DNA of 64,000 nt, taken from Bacteroidia bacterium (GTDB taxonomy: Bacteria; Bacteroidota; Bacteroidia; SXHM01). The notes beneath the pieces were generated by a model that was given only the letters and a program-made list of their open reading frames with translations, did no database searches and was not told the DNA's origin. Numbering within the stretch: the stretch's first letter is position 1; each line of letters opens with the position of its first letter. Of this stretch, positions 8,842 through 17,596 are shown in pieces. A program made the position numbers and the translations under genes. Where the stretch lies: NCBI GenBank assembly GCA_022072225.1, contig JAJVIC010000009.1:62001-126000 (forward strand), read 5' to 3'.

Positions 8842-10371
8842 ATGAACCGCGAAGAACTTTTTAAAAACATTATCGGTCATGCTAAAGAGTATGGCTTCAT
8901 TTTTCAATCCAGCGAAATTTATGACGGATTAAGTGCTGTGTATGATTACGGACAAAACGGTGCCGAGTTAAAACGCAATATCCGTGAATACTGGTGGAAA
9001 GCGATGGTGCAGATGAACGAAAATATTGTGGGAATTGATGCCGCAATTTTTATGCACCCCACAACATGGAAAGCTTCGGGTCACGTTGATGCATTTAACG
9101 ACCCGCTGATTGACAACAAAGACAGCAAAAAACGCTATCGTGCCGATGTGCTGATTGAAGATTATGTAGCCAAGATTGAAGACAAAATAAACAAGGAAGT
9201 TGAGAAAGCTGCAAAGCGTTTCGAAAATTTTAATGCTGAAATGTTTATCAGCACCAACCCGCGTGTGGTGGAATACAGAACAAAAATTGACACCATCAAA
9301 AAACGTTTTGTAACTGCTATGGAAACAGATAACCTGGCAGATGTAAAGCAGTTAATTATTGATTTGGAAATTGCTTGCCCTATTTCGGGAACCCGCAACT
9401 GGACAGATGTTCGTCAGTTTAACCTCATGTTCAATACCGAAATGGGTTCTACTGCTGAAGGAGCAAGCACTATTTATCTGCGACCCGAAACAGCACAGGG
9501 AATTTTTGTGAATTTTCTTAACGTGCAGAAAACCGGAAGAATGAAAATTCCCTTTGGTATTGCACAGACAGGAAAAGCATTCCGCAACGAGATTGTTGCG
9601 CGTCAGTTCATTTTCCGTATGCGCGAATTTGAGCAAATGGAGATGCAATTTTTTGTTCGCCCCGGCACGCAGAAAGAATGGTTTGCACATTGGAAAGAAC
9701 GCAGAATGAAATGGCATAAATCGCTTGGATTTCCTGATACGATGTATCGTTTTCATGAACACGATAAGCTGGCGCATTACGCTGATGCAGCTTTTGATAT
9801 TGAGTTTGATTTTCCGTTTGGCTTTAAAGAACTGGAAGGAATTCACTCACGCACCGATTTTGATCTGAAAGCGCACGAAAAATTCAGCGGAAAAAAGCTA
9901 CAATACTTCGACCCTGAGTTGAATGAGAATTATGTTCCCTATGTAGTTGAAACTTCCATCGGTCTTGACAGAACTTTTCTTGCGGTGCTTTCCGCTTCTT
10001 ACAAAGAAGAAAAATTAGAAGATGGTTCAGAGCGTGTTGTGTTGAACATTCCTGATTTTTTAGCTCCTGTAAAAGTTGCAGTATTTCCATTGTTAAACAA
10101 AGATGGTTTACCTGAAAAAGCACGTGAGATTTTTGACAAGCTGAAAATTGACCATGTAGTTCGTTACGAAGAGAAAGATACCATCGGAAAACGTTATCGC
10201 AGACAGGATGCCATCGGAACCCCATTCTGTATTACTATTGACCACGATACATTGAACGATAATCAGGTAACACTTCGTTACCGCGATACAATGAAGCAAG
10301 AACGAATTTCAGTGGAAAACCTTGCTAAGATTGTGGATGAAAAAGTAAGTTTGAGGAAAGTGCTTGCGTAA
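8842..10371 (+). CDS. glyS: Glycyl-tRNA synthetase, dimeric (alpha2) type
   Basis: 509 aa. Class II aminoacyl-tRNA synthetase that charges tRNA-Gly. The N-terminus (IIGHAKEYGFIFQSSEIYDG, keys GF and SSEIYGG-like), the motif 2 region with RNEI (GKAFRNEI), the EFEQMEMQFF stretch and motif 3 GLDRTFLAVL are all present, followed by an anticodon-binding domain (VKVAVFPLLNKDG to the C-terminus). This is the eukaryote-like alpha2 enzyme, not the bacterial alpha2beta2 form. It starts 16 nt after the E1 alpha gene and has no evident promoter, so it is probably co-transcribed. Confidence 0.95.
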   Translation: MNREELFKNIIGHAKEYGFIFQSSEIYDGLSAVYDYGQNGAELKRNIREYWWKAMVQMNENIVGIDAAIFMHPTTWKASGHVDAFNDPLIDNKDSKKRYRADVLIEDYVAKIEDKINKEVEKAAKRFENFNAEMFISTNPRVVEYRTKIDTIKKRFVTAMETDNLADVKQLIIDLEIACPISGTRNWTDVRQFNLMFNTEMGSTAEGASTIYLRPETAQGIFVNFLNVQKTGRMKIPFGIAQTGKAFRNEIVARQFIFRMREFEQMEMQFFVRPGTQKEWFAHWKERRMKWHKSLGFPDTMYRFHEHDKLAHYADAAFDIEFDFPFGFKELEGIHSRTDFDLKAHEKFSGKKLQYFDPELNENYVPYVVETSIGLDRTFLAVLSASYKEEKLEDGSERVVLNIPDFLAPVKVAVFPLLNKDGLPEKAREIFDKLKIDHVVRYEEKDTIGKRYRRQDAIGTPFCITIDHDTLNDNQVTLRYRDTMKQERISVENLAKIVDEKVSLRKVLA

Positions 10372-10379
10372 GCAGGTTG

Positions 10380-11363
10380 TTATTTCTGAATATACATCAC
10401 TTCTTTTACCGTCTTTATTACCTTCTCAGCAGTAGGCAAAAACTCCGCGACAAGTGTGGGCGCATAAGCCAGCGGAACATCTTCGGTTGTAATTCTTCTT
10501 ATGGGTGCATCCAGATAATCAAACGCATCTTTCTGAACTTTATAAGTAATTTCAGAGGCGATGGAAGCCAGCGGCCAGGCTTCTTCAACAATTATCAGTC
10601 GATTGGTTTTTTTTACTGAGTTTATAACCGTTGCGTAATCAATCGGGCGCACAGTGCGCAGGTCAATTATCTCTACTTCGATTCCGTCTTTCGCTAATTC
10701 TTCAGCGGCTTTAAAAACTGTTTTTATAATTTTTCCGAACGATACAACCGTAACATGTTTTCCTTCGCGTTTAACATCGGCAACCCCAAGTGGAATAAGG
10801 TATTCACTTTCCGGTACACTACCTTTATCGCCATACATCTGTTCCGATTCCATGAAAATTACAGGGTCATTATCTCGGATGGCAGATTTTAATAAACCTT
10901 TTGCATCATAAGGATTGGAAGGTACCACTACTTTCAGTCCCGGACAGTTTGCATACCAACTTTCATACGCTTGCGAATGTTGGGCAGCTAATTGTCCGGC
11001 AGAAGCAGTTGGCCCGCGAAAAACAATAGGAACACCAAATTGTCCGCCCGACATGGATTTCATTTTTGCGGCAGAATTAATTACTTGGTCAATGGCAACA
11101 AGTGAAAAATTGAAAGTCATAAACTCAATGATAGGGCGCAAACCATTCATGGCAGCACCCACTCCAATCCCCGCAAAACCAAGCTCTGAAATAGGAGTAT
11201 CAATCACGCGCTCTGCTCCAAACTCAGCCAACATTCCCTGGCTGGCTTTATAAGCGCCATCATATTCAGCCACTTCTTCACCCATCAGGAATACATTTTT
11301 GTCCCTGCGCATCTCCTCGCTCATGGCTTCTTTTACTGCTTCACGAAATTGTATCTCTCTCAT
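10380..11363 (-). CDS. pdhB: Pyruvate dehydrogenase E1 component, beta subunit
   Basis: 327 aa, the normal family length. Typical E1 beta features are REAVKEAMSEEM at the N-terminus, GEEVAEYDGAYK, the PISELGFAGIGVGAA stretch, PSNPYDAKGLL, and a transketolase C-terminal domain (DLRTVRPIDYATV). It pairs with the E1 alpha product encoded at 7830-8825. The gene faces glyS and ends 8 nt from it. It has its own promoter, so alpha and beta synthesis would have to be balanced in trans. Confidence 0.93.
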   Translation of the reverse strand: MREIQFREAVKEAMSEEMRRDKNVFLMGEEVAEYDGAYKASQGMLAEFGAERVIDTPISELGFAGIGVGAAMNGLRPIIEFMTFNFSLVAIDQVINSAAKMKSMSGGQFGVPIVFRGPTASAGQLAAQHSQAYESWYANCPGLKVVVPSNPYDAKGLLKSAIRDNDPVIFMESEQMYGDKGSVPESEYLIPLGVADVKREGKHVTVVSFGKIIKTVFKAAEELAKDGIEVEIIDLRTVRPIDYATVINSVKKTNRLIIVEEAWPLASIASEITYKVQKDAFDYLDAPIRRITTEDVPLAYAPTLVAEFLPTAEKVIKTVKEVMYIQK

Positions 11364-11371
11364 CTTTTGAT

Positions 11372-11389
11372 TTTTTGAACGTTCAAAAA
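11372..11389. promoter_or_regulatory. 18-bp perfect palindrome in the E1 beta leader, candidate operator
   Basis: TTTTTGAACGTTCAAAAA is a perfect palindrome 8-25 nt upstream of the E1 beta start. Its distal half overlaps the -7 box TATTTTTG (11391-11384, minus strand). A dimeric regulator bound here would cover the transcription start. The regulator is not identifiable from the window. Confidence 0.45.
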
Positions 11390-11391
11390 TA
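11384..11391 (-). promoter_or_regulatory. -7 box of the E1 beta gene
   Basis: TATTTTTG on the minus strand, a full match to TAnnTTTG, 20 nt before the start codon. No convincing TTTG at -33. Confidence 0.5.
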
Positions 11392-11398
11392 ACAAATA

Positions 11399-11995
11399 CT
11401 AAAACAATGTCGGCTGCAGCGGCACAACCTTAAAACTCTTCCGGTGAATAATTGATTCTCCATGTTGCTCAATTGCCATGCGATGTTTAAGTGTTCCGTA
11501 ACCTTTATTTTTTTTCCATTGGTAGTGTGGAAATTCTGCATCCATTTTCAGCATGTACTCATCACGATGCGTTTTTGCAAGAATGGAAGCAGCAGCAATG
11601 GACATGTATTTTCCATCACCTTTAACAATACACTTGAACGGAATGTCTTTGTACTTTTTAAAACGGTTTCCGTCAATCAATAATAGTTGCGGAGTTTTTT
11701 TCAGTTGCTCAATTGCACGGTGCATAGCAAGATACGATGCATTGAGAATATTTATTTTGTCAATTTCTTCATGTGTGGCAAATGCCACCGCCCATGCCAG
11801 TGCTTCATTTTCTATAATCGGGCGGAGTTCTTCTCTTTTCTTCTCACTCAGTTGTTTGGAGTCATTCAGTAATTCTGATTTGAATTTTTTTGGAAGAATG
11901 ACAGCCGCAGCAACCACCGGCCCGGCAAGGCAACCACGACCGGCTTCATCCACACCTGCTTCAATCAGTTTGTTTTGAAAACGTAATTCAAGCAT
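11399..11995 (-). CDS. rnhB: Ribonuclease HII
   Basis: 198 aa. It hydrolyses RNA in RNA/DNA hybrids, including single ribonucleotides in DNA. The signature GVDEAGRGCLAGPVVAAAV near residue 14 carries the catalytic Asp and Glu, and the later AAASILAKTHRDEYM segment holds the further acidic residues. Length is normal. The start overlaps the end of kynU by 8 nt, so it is probably translated from the kynU transcript. Confidence 0.95.
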   Translation of the reverse strand: MLELRFQNKLIEAGVDEAGRGCLAGPVVAAAVILPKKFKSELLNDSKQLSEKKREELRPIIENEALAWAVAFATHEEIDKINILNASYLAMHRAIEQLKKTPQLLLIDGNRFKKYKDIPFKCIVKGDGKYMSIAAASILAKTHRDEYMLKMDAEFPHYQWKKNKGYGTLKHRMAIEQHGESIIHRKSFKVVPLQPTLF

Positions 11996-13274
11996 TTAAA
12001 ATTCTCTGTAATTCATTACCGAACCTCCACACATCTTCAAACGAATTGTAAAGCGGAACAGGAGCCAATCGAATAACATCAGGATTTCGCCAATCGGTAA
12101 TAATTCCTGCTTTTAATAGTTGCTCATGAACTTGTTTGCCATCTTCTGAAAACACCAATGATAACTGACAACCTCGTTGGTCTTTATCTCTTGGTGTAAG
12201 TATTGTAATTTTTGGACTTTGGACATTGGACCTTGGACTATTTATCTGCTCAACAATAAACTCCAAATAAGCAGTCAGCTTCTCACTTTTCCCGCGCAGA
12301 TTTTCAATTCCCGCTTCATCAAAAATATTTAAGGCTGCTTTGTGAACAGCCATAGAAAATATGGGTGCATTGCTGAGTTGCCAGCCATCAGCGCCAACAG
12401 CAGGAACAAATCCTTTTTCCATTTTAAACCGTGTGTTGGGATTATTTCCCCACCAACCTGCAAAACGTGGTAAATTAGCATTGTTACCATGACTTTCATG
12501 TACAAAAATTCCTGCTACACTCCCTGGTCCTGAGTTCAGGTATTTGTAGCTGCACCAGCAGGCAAAATCAACATTCCAGTCGTGCAGATTCATTACTAAA
12601 TTACCCATTGCATGTGCTAAATCAAACCCCGCGAGTGCACCCACTTTATGAGCAACTTCGGTTATGCTTTTCATATCAAAAGCCTGACCCGTGTAGTAGT
12701 TGACACCGCCAATCATTACCAATGCAAGTTCGTCATTCAGTTCTTCAATCTTTGCAAGAATGTCTTCTGTGCGTAGAGTATATTCTCCCGCTCTCGGCTT
12801 CAGTTCCACAATAGCTTCATTAGGATTAAATCCATGGAATTTTACCTGTGATTCTAATGCATACTGATCGGAAGCAAAAGGTTTTTCTTCGCACAGAATT
12901 TTAAAACGCGTTGCTGTTGGGCGATAAAAAGAAACCATCAGCAAATGCAAGTTATTAGTTAGTGAACCGAATGTACAAACCTCTGAAGGCTTTGCTCCTA
13001 CGAGTTTTGCAAGAGGTTTGTCAAACATTTTTTCGTATGAAAACCAAGGATTTTTTGCATGAAAATGTCCTTCCACAGCAAACTTTGCCCAGTCATTTAA
13101 TTCTTGTTCTAATGCAGCAGCAGCGGTTTTCGGTTGCAGACCCAATGAGTTTCCGCAGAAGTAAATTGCTTCTTTTCCATTTAATTCGGGAAAGAAAAAT
13201 CTGTTCCTGAAAGCGGATAAAGAATCAGCTTTGTCTTGTTGCTGAGCAAATTCAAGTGTATTTATAAAGTTCAT
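11988..13274 (-). CDS. kynU: Kynureninase
   Basis: 428 aa. A PLP enzyme that splits kynurenine or 3-hydroxykynurenine into alanine and (hydroxy)anthranilate. The family features are YFCGNSLGLQPK, FDLAHAMGNL, the PLP-lysine context SYKYLNSGPG near residue 243, and FVHESHG. Odd point: between the two parts of the C-terminal domain the codons for NSPRSNVQSPK come from a short degenerate repeat (12212-12239) of a kind normally found between genes. No other kynurenine-pathway genes are in the window. Confidence 0.93.
   Translation of the reverse strand: MNFINTLEFAQQQDKADSLSAFRNRFFFPELNGKEAIYFCGNSLGLQPKTAAAALEQELNDWAKFAVEGHFHAKNPWFSYEKMFDKPLAKLVGAKPSEVCTFGSLTNNLHLLMVSFYRPTATRFKILCEEKPFASDQYALESQVKFHGFNPNEAIVELKPRAGEYTLRTEDILAKIEELNDELALVMIGGVNYYTGQAFDMKSITEVAHKVGALAGFDLAHAMGNLVMNLHDWNVDFACWCSYKYLNSGPGSVAGIFVHESHGNNANLPRFAGWWGNNPNTRFKMEKGFVPAVGADGWQLSNAPIFSMAVHKAALNIFDEAGIENLRGKSEKLTAYLEFIVEQINSPRSNVQSPKITILTPRDKDQRGCQLSLVFSEDGKQVHEQLLKAGIITDWRNPDVIRLAPVPLYNSFEDVWRFGNELQRILNA
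12212..12239. repeat. Degenerate TTGGAC repeat inside kynU
   Basis: Four imperfect copies of a TTGGAC-type unit spaced 7-8 nt (TTTGGACTTTGGACATTGG and onward). It stays in frame with kynU and encodes a Ser/Asn/Pro-rich loop. Confidence 0.6.
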
Positions 13275-13308
13275 AATCTGCGGCTTTGTGGGAAAATTCT
13301 CCGGATGC

Positions 13309-13338
13309 CAAAGGTATAAATTACCCTATATTCGCAAA
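13309..13338 (-). promoter_or_regulatory. Promoter of kynU-rnhB
   Basis: Minus strand: TTTG at 13338-13335, an 18-nt spacer, then TACCTTTG at 13316-13309. It matches the Bacteroidota -33/-7 pattern and lies 34 nt before kynU. Confidence 0.65.
13327..13334 (+). promoter_or_regulatory. Candidate -7 box of hemL
   Basis: TATATTCG, seven of eight matches to TAnnTTTG, 18 nt before the hemL ATG. It lies between the two boxes of the divergent kynU promoter, so the two promoters overlap and may compete. Confidence 0.4.
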
Positions 13339-13352
13339 GCAATTTTGAACGT

Positions 13353-14648
13353 ATGAAAAGAGAAAAATCAGAACAATTATTTCTTAAAGCCAAGCACTAT
13401 TTTCCGGGCGGAGTAAACTCACCTGTTCGGGCCTTCCGCTCGGTTGGAGGAACTCCGCTGTTTATACAAAAAGGAGATGGCAGTCGCATCTGGGATGCAG
13501 ACGGAAATGAGTTTATCGATTTCTGTTGTTCGTGGGGACCGCTGATTTTAGGACATAACAATTCAAAAGTAAGAGAAGCTGTAGTTAATGCCGTGCAAAA
13601 CGGAACATCCTTCGGTGCGCCAACCGAAAAAGAAAACGAATTAGCAGAATTGATTTTAGCTAACAACAAATTTGTTGAGAAAATCAGGTTTGTAAGCTCG
13701 GGGACCGAAGCGGTGATGAGTGCTATACGACTTGCCCGTGGTTTTACCGGCAGAAACAAGATTTTAAAATTTGAAGGTTGTTATCACGGACACGTTGATT
13801 CAATGTTGGTGAAAGCCGGCTCAGGTTTGGTTACCTTTGGTACAAGCTCATCTGCCGGTGTTCCCGAGTCGTTTGTGAATGATACCATTGTTGTTCCGCT
13901 TAATAATATTGAAGCTGTAAAAAAAGCATTTGAAGAATTTAAAAACCAGATTGCGTCTGTGATTATTGAGCCTGTTCCTGCCAACAACGGTTTGTTGTTA
14001 CAGACTAAAGAATACCTGCAACAACTCAGAACGATTTGCACCGAAAACAAAACACTTCTGCATTTTGATGAAGTAATTTCAGGCTTCAGGCTTGGGTTTG
14101 AAGGCGCAGCGGGTTATTACGGAATTCAGCCTGATATAATTACTTATGGAAAAATAATCGGTGGAGGTTTGCCGGTTGGAATGTATGGAGCAAGCAAAGT
14201 AATCATGGCAAAAATTTCGCCCGATGGCGATGTGTATCAAGCGGGAACTTTATCAGGAAATCCGGTAGCAATGGCTGCCGGAATTGCACAACTGACTGAA
14301 TGTTTGAAAACAGGATTCTATTCTTCACTTGAAGCAAAAACAAAACAACTCTGCGCTGCTGTTGAAGCCTATGCTCATTCAAAAGGTTATAAATTCAGAA
14401 TGTTCAGCATTGCTTCCATTTTCTGGATTGCATTTACGGATAAAGAAAGTATAAGAAGTGCAGATGAAATTGATGCGGAAAGCATGGATAAGTTCAGAGT
14501 GCTTCATGCCGAATTATTAGCAAACGGAATTTACCTTGGACCTTCCGGATATGAAGTTGGTTTTATTTCTGAAGCGCATTCAGATGCGGATATTGACAAA
14601 ACAATTGTTGCAACGTCTAATGGATTAGATAAGGTTTTCGCGCAATAA
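13353..14648 (+). CDS. hemL: Glutamate-1-semialdehyde 2,1-aminomutase
   Basis: 431 aa. A PLP enzyme that converts glutamate-1-semialdehyde to 5-aminolevulinate in the C5 route to haem. The family hallmarks are FPGGVNSPVRAF near residue 19, SSGTEAVMSAIRLARG, FEGCYHGHVDSMLVKAGSG (shortened here), and the PLP lysine K267 in TYGKIIGGGLPVG. Length is normal. Eight nt separate it from the downstream oxidoreductase gene, suggesting one transcript. Confidence 0.96.
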   Translation: MKREKSEQLFLKAKHYFPGGVNSPVRAFRSVGGTPLFIQKGDGSRIWDADGNEFIDFCCSWGPLILGHNNSKVREAVVNAVQNGTSFGAPTEKENELAELILANNKFVEKIRFVSSGTEAVMSAIRLARGFTGRNKILKFEGCYHGHVDSMLVKAGSGLVTFGTSSSAGVPESFVNDTIVVPLNNIEAVKKAFEEFKNQIASVIIEPVPANNGLLLQTKEYLQQLRTICTENKTLLHFDEVISGFRLGFEGAAGYYGIQPDIITYGKIIGGGLPVGMYGASKVIMAKISPDGDVYQAGTLSGNPVAMAAGIAQLTECLKTGFYSSLEAKTKQLCAAVEAYAHSKGYKFRMFSIASIFWIAFTDKESIRSADEIDAESMDKFRVLHAELLANGIYLGPSGYEVGFISEAHSDADIDKTIVATSNGLDKVFAQ

Positions 14649-14655
14649 AATTTCT

Positions 14656-16182
14656 ATGCAGGAATACGATGTGATCATAATCGGGAGTGGGCTGGGAGGC
14701 TTGCTCTGTGCAAATATTCTTGCTGAAGAAGGTTATAAAATTTGTGTGTTGGAAAAGAACCAGCAGATTGGAGGCAACCTGCAAACCTTTGTCCGCGACC
14801 GCGTTATTTTTGATACCGGTGTTCATTACCTTGGTGGACTTGGTGAAGGCGAAAACCTAAATCGATTTTTCAATTATTTCGGCATTATGGATAAGCTGAA
14901 ATTAGAAAAGATGGATGAAAACGGTTTTGATATAGTAACATTTGAAGACGACAATATTGAATACCCTTATGCGCAGGGTTACGAAAATTTCATCCGAGTC
15001 TTGTCTGCAAAGTTTCCTGCTGAAAAAGAAGCAATAAAAAAATATTGCGAAAAAATTCAGAGTGTATGTAGCCGCTTTCCTCTCTATAACCTGCAAAATG
15101 GTGAAAGTTATAATTCTGATTCGGAATTATTGCAAACCAATGCAAAAGACTTTATTGCTTCGCTGACTAAAAACGAAAAGCTCCAAAATGTGTTGGCGGG
15201 CACCAATCTTTTGTATGCGGGAATTGGGGAAAGAACTCCTTTTTATATTCATGCCTTGGTGGTAAACAGTTACATACTGAGTGCATGGCGCATGGTTGAT
15301 GGCGGTTCACAGATTGCTAAGCTGCTCGCAAAGAACATCCGAAAATATGGGGGAGAAATTCTGAAGCGGCACGAAGTGAAACAACTGAAATTTGAGGGAG
15401 ATGAAATTTGCTCTGCTGAACTTACAAACGGTAAATCGGTCAAAGGGAAACTCTTTATTTCCAATGCTCATCCGCTTACAACCCTTGAATTGCTTGAGAA
15501 AGGGAAAGTTCGTAAATCATATTATACACGTTTCAAATCTCTTGAAAATTCTGTTTCTGCTTTTTCACTTTACCTGGTTTTCAAGAAAAACAAAGTGAAA
15601 TACGAGAGGCGGAATTATTATCATTTCAAAAGGAATGATGTGTGGAGTGTTACTAATTACAAGGAAAACGAATGGCCTTTGAATTACGGAGCATTTATGG
15701 TTTCCACTTCCAAGGCAAATGATTTTGCCGAAGGAATGGCTGTGCTTACCTACATGAAATTTGATGAAGTAAAACAGTGGGCAAACACTTGCAGTACCGT
15801 GTCTCAACCTTATTTTCGAGGTGAAGACTATGAAGATTTCAAACGTATAAAATCTGAATTATTGATTGATGAACTGGAGAAAAAATTTCCCGGCATCCGT
15901 GAAAATATCAAAGCGTATTACACCTCTACACCACTCAGTTACCGCGACTACATTGCAACTCCCGAGGGCAGCATGTATGGAATTGTGAAGGATTGTTTTG
16001 ATCCTCTGAAAACTATGGTACCTGCCCGAACCAAAGTGAAAAATCTTTTTTTTACAGGACAGAATTTGCACTTTCACGGAGTATTGGGCGTAACAGTTAG
16101 TGCCTTTGTTACTTGTTCCGAAATACTTGGATTGAATTATTTGTTGGATAAAATTAAAGCCAAAGAAACTCAAGGTAAATGA
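14656..16182 (+). CDS. CrtI/retinol-saturase-like FAD-dependent oxidoreductase
   Basis: 508 aa. An N-terminal dinucleotide-binding motif (IIGSGLGGLLCANILAEEG) with the acidic end CVLEKN marks an FAD/NAD(P) flavoprotein of the phytoene-desaturase/all-trans-retinol 13,14-reductase type. The C-terminal FAD-contact segment is FFTGQNLHFHGVLGVTVSAF. The substrate is probably an isoprenoid or other polyene, but no carotenoid genes are near. The stop overlaps the next ATG (ATGA), so it is translationally coupled with the LysE-type gene. Confidence 0.8.
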   Translation: MQEYDVIIIGSGLGGLLCANILAEEGYKICVLEKNQQIGGNLQTFVRDRVIFDTGVHYLGGLGEGENLNRFFNYFGIMDKLKLEKMDENGFDIVTFEDDNIEYPYAQGYENFIRVLSAKFPAEKEAIKKYCEKIQSVCSRFPLYNLQNGESYNSDSELLQTNAKDFIASLTKNEKLQNVLAGTNLLYAGIGERTPFYIHALVVNSYILSAWRMVDGGSQIAKLLAKNIRKYGGEILKRHEVKQLKFEGDEICSAELTNGKSVKGKLFISNAHPLTTLELLEKGKVRKSYYTRFKSLENSVSAFSLYLVFKKNKVKYERRNYYHFKRNDVWSVTNYKENEWPLNYGAFMVSTSKANDFAEGMAVLTYMKFDEVKQWANTCSTVSQPYFRGEDYEDFKRIKSELLIDELEKKFPGIRENIKAYYTSTPLSYRDYIATPEGSMYGIVKDCFDPLKTMVPARTKVKNLFFTGQNLHFHGVLGVTVSAFVTCSEILGLNYLLDKIKAKETQGK

Positions 16183-16787
16183 ATATTTTCATAGATGGTT
16201 TTTTTGTTGGTCTTGCCTTAATAATACTTATCGGTCCCGTATTTTTTACACTGCTTAAGACATCGCTGCAACATGGAGTTATTGCAGGTAGTCTTGTTGC
16301 ATTAGGTATTTTTATCAGCGATATACTTGCTGCATTACTCTGTGTTTTTGGTGCTTCAGCATTTCTAAAAAGTGATGAAAGCAGATTTTACCTGGCTTTT
16401 CTTGGCGGAGTAGTTTTAATAGCACTCGGTGTACGTTATTTTTTGAAAAAGAAAAAAGCTGAAGAAGATATTATACAGCTGAATGCAAAGCATTATATCG
16501 GTTTTTTCAGTAAAGGTTTTCTTGTCAATTTTGTAAACCCTTTTGTATTTGCCGTTTGGATAGGTATCATAAAAGTGGCGGGCGATAAACACGGATATGA
16601 AAAAGACTTGGCCATTTATCTTTCAGGGACCTTGCTCGCTATTTTTAGTATGGACATGACCAAGGTTTTTCTTGCCGCTAAAATCAAAAATGTATTAAAG
16701 CCCGAAATACTTTTTCTGATTTATAAGATAATTGGTGTTTGCCTGGTGCTGCTTGGGCTGCGTTTGTTGTATGTTGCCTTTGGTTAA
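16179..16787 (+). CDS. LysE-family translocator
   Basis: 202 aa with about six membrane segments. The N-terminus (FFVGLALIILIGPVFFTLLKTSL) carries the Gly-Pro motif of the LysE/RhtB exporter superfamily, and NFVNPFVFAVWIGI is the conserved NP-containing segment. Members export amino acids or related small metabolites across the inner membrane; the substrate is not clear here. It overlaps the upstream oxidoreductase by 4 nt. Its TAA overlaps the stop of the convergent TauE/SafE gene. Confidence 0.82.
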   Translation: MNIFIDGFFVGLALIILIGPVFFTLLKTSLQHGVIAGSLVALGIFISDILAALLCVFGASAFLKSDESRFYLAFLGGVVLIALGVRYFLKKKKAEEDIIQLNAKHYIGFFSKGFLVNFVNPFVFAVWIGIIKVAGDKHGYEKDLAIYLSGTLLAIFSMDMTKVFLAAKIKNVLKPEILFLIYKIIGVCLVLLGLRLLYVAFG

Positions 16788-17554
16788 ATAATTCCTAAAC
16801 CGAGCAGAACAGCAAACATAATCAGCATTGCCGCAACAAAGAATTGTATTGATTTCAGCGTAACTTTTTTAACTAATTTGTTCCCAAGTAATGCCCCTGC
16901 AAATGCGCTTACTGTTCCGGCTGCAACAATAGGAATTTCATTCTGCGTAATGCCGAAATGATTGGTTCCGTATATCGCAAGACGCGACACATCCACCATG
17001 CAGGCAATCACAATTCCGGTGGCAATAAAACCTTCTTTACTCAAGCCTGAGCGAATTAAAAACATTGAACGCAAAGCACCCTGATGTCCCGACAAGCCCC
17101 CAAAGAAACCGCTGAACAAACCGCCTGTAACCATAAACTTTTCACCGAACGTAATTTGTGAAAACGCAGGAATTAAATCCAGCAAAGCAAAAGCAATCAT
17201 CAGAAAAGCAATGATGAGTTTTATTGTCATTACTTCATAAGTTTTACCTGAAAGCTCATAAGTAAACAGGGGAGAAGCATGAACCATGTAAGTTAACAAT
17301 AGTGCCCCGCCAATAGCAGCAATCATTGAAGGCAGGCCAAACTTAACCACCACACCTGAGTTGGCATTCTTTGCAGTAAGCGTTAGTTTAAAGAGGTTAT
17401 TTAGAAAATGTACAATTGCTGTAATGCTGATAGCCGTCTCAAGCGGAAAAAAAAGCACAAACGCTGGAAGCAGAATAGTTCCTAAGCCAAATCCCGAAAA
17501 AAATGTTAAACCTGAAGCAAGGAAGGCAACAATGCAGATGATGAAGTAATCCAT
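16784..17554 (-). CDS. TauE/SafE-family permease
   Basis: 256 aa, eight or so hydrophobic segments. Glycine-rich N-terminal half (FLASGLTFFSGFGLGTILLP, shortened) and the repeated GGLFSGFFGGLSGHQGALRS motif identify the sulfite exporter TauE/SafE family (formerly DUF81). Proteins of this family export sulfite or organic sulfonates/acids; no sulfur genes nearby define the substrate. Convergent with the LysE-type gene, sharing four bases at the stops. Confidence 0.85.
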   Translation of the reverse strand: MDYFIICIVAFLASGLTFFSGFGLGTILLPAFVLFFPLETAISITAIVHFLNNLFKLTLTAKNANSGVVVKFGLPSMIAAIGGALLLTYMVHASPLFTYELSGKTYEVMTIKLIIAFLMIAFALLDLIPAFSQITFGEKFMVTGGLFSGFFGGLSGHQGALRSMFLIRSGLSKEGFIATGIVIACMVDVSRLAIYGTNHFGITQNEIPIVAAGTVSAFAGALLGNKLVKKVTLKSIQFFVAAMLIMFAVLLGLGII

Positions 17555-17596
17555 GTTGTTTTATTCTCAGCTCCTTTACGCTTCTGCGGTTAATTT

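Noticed and set aside
9352-9846. 164-codon frame opposite glyS
   Set aside because: Antisense shadow of the glycyl-tRNA synthetase gene, no family match.
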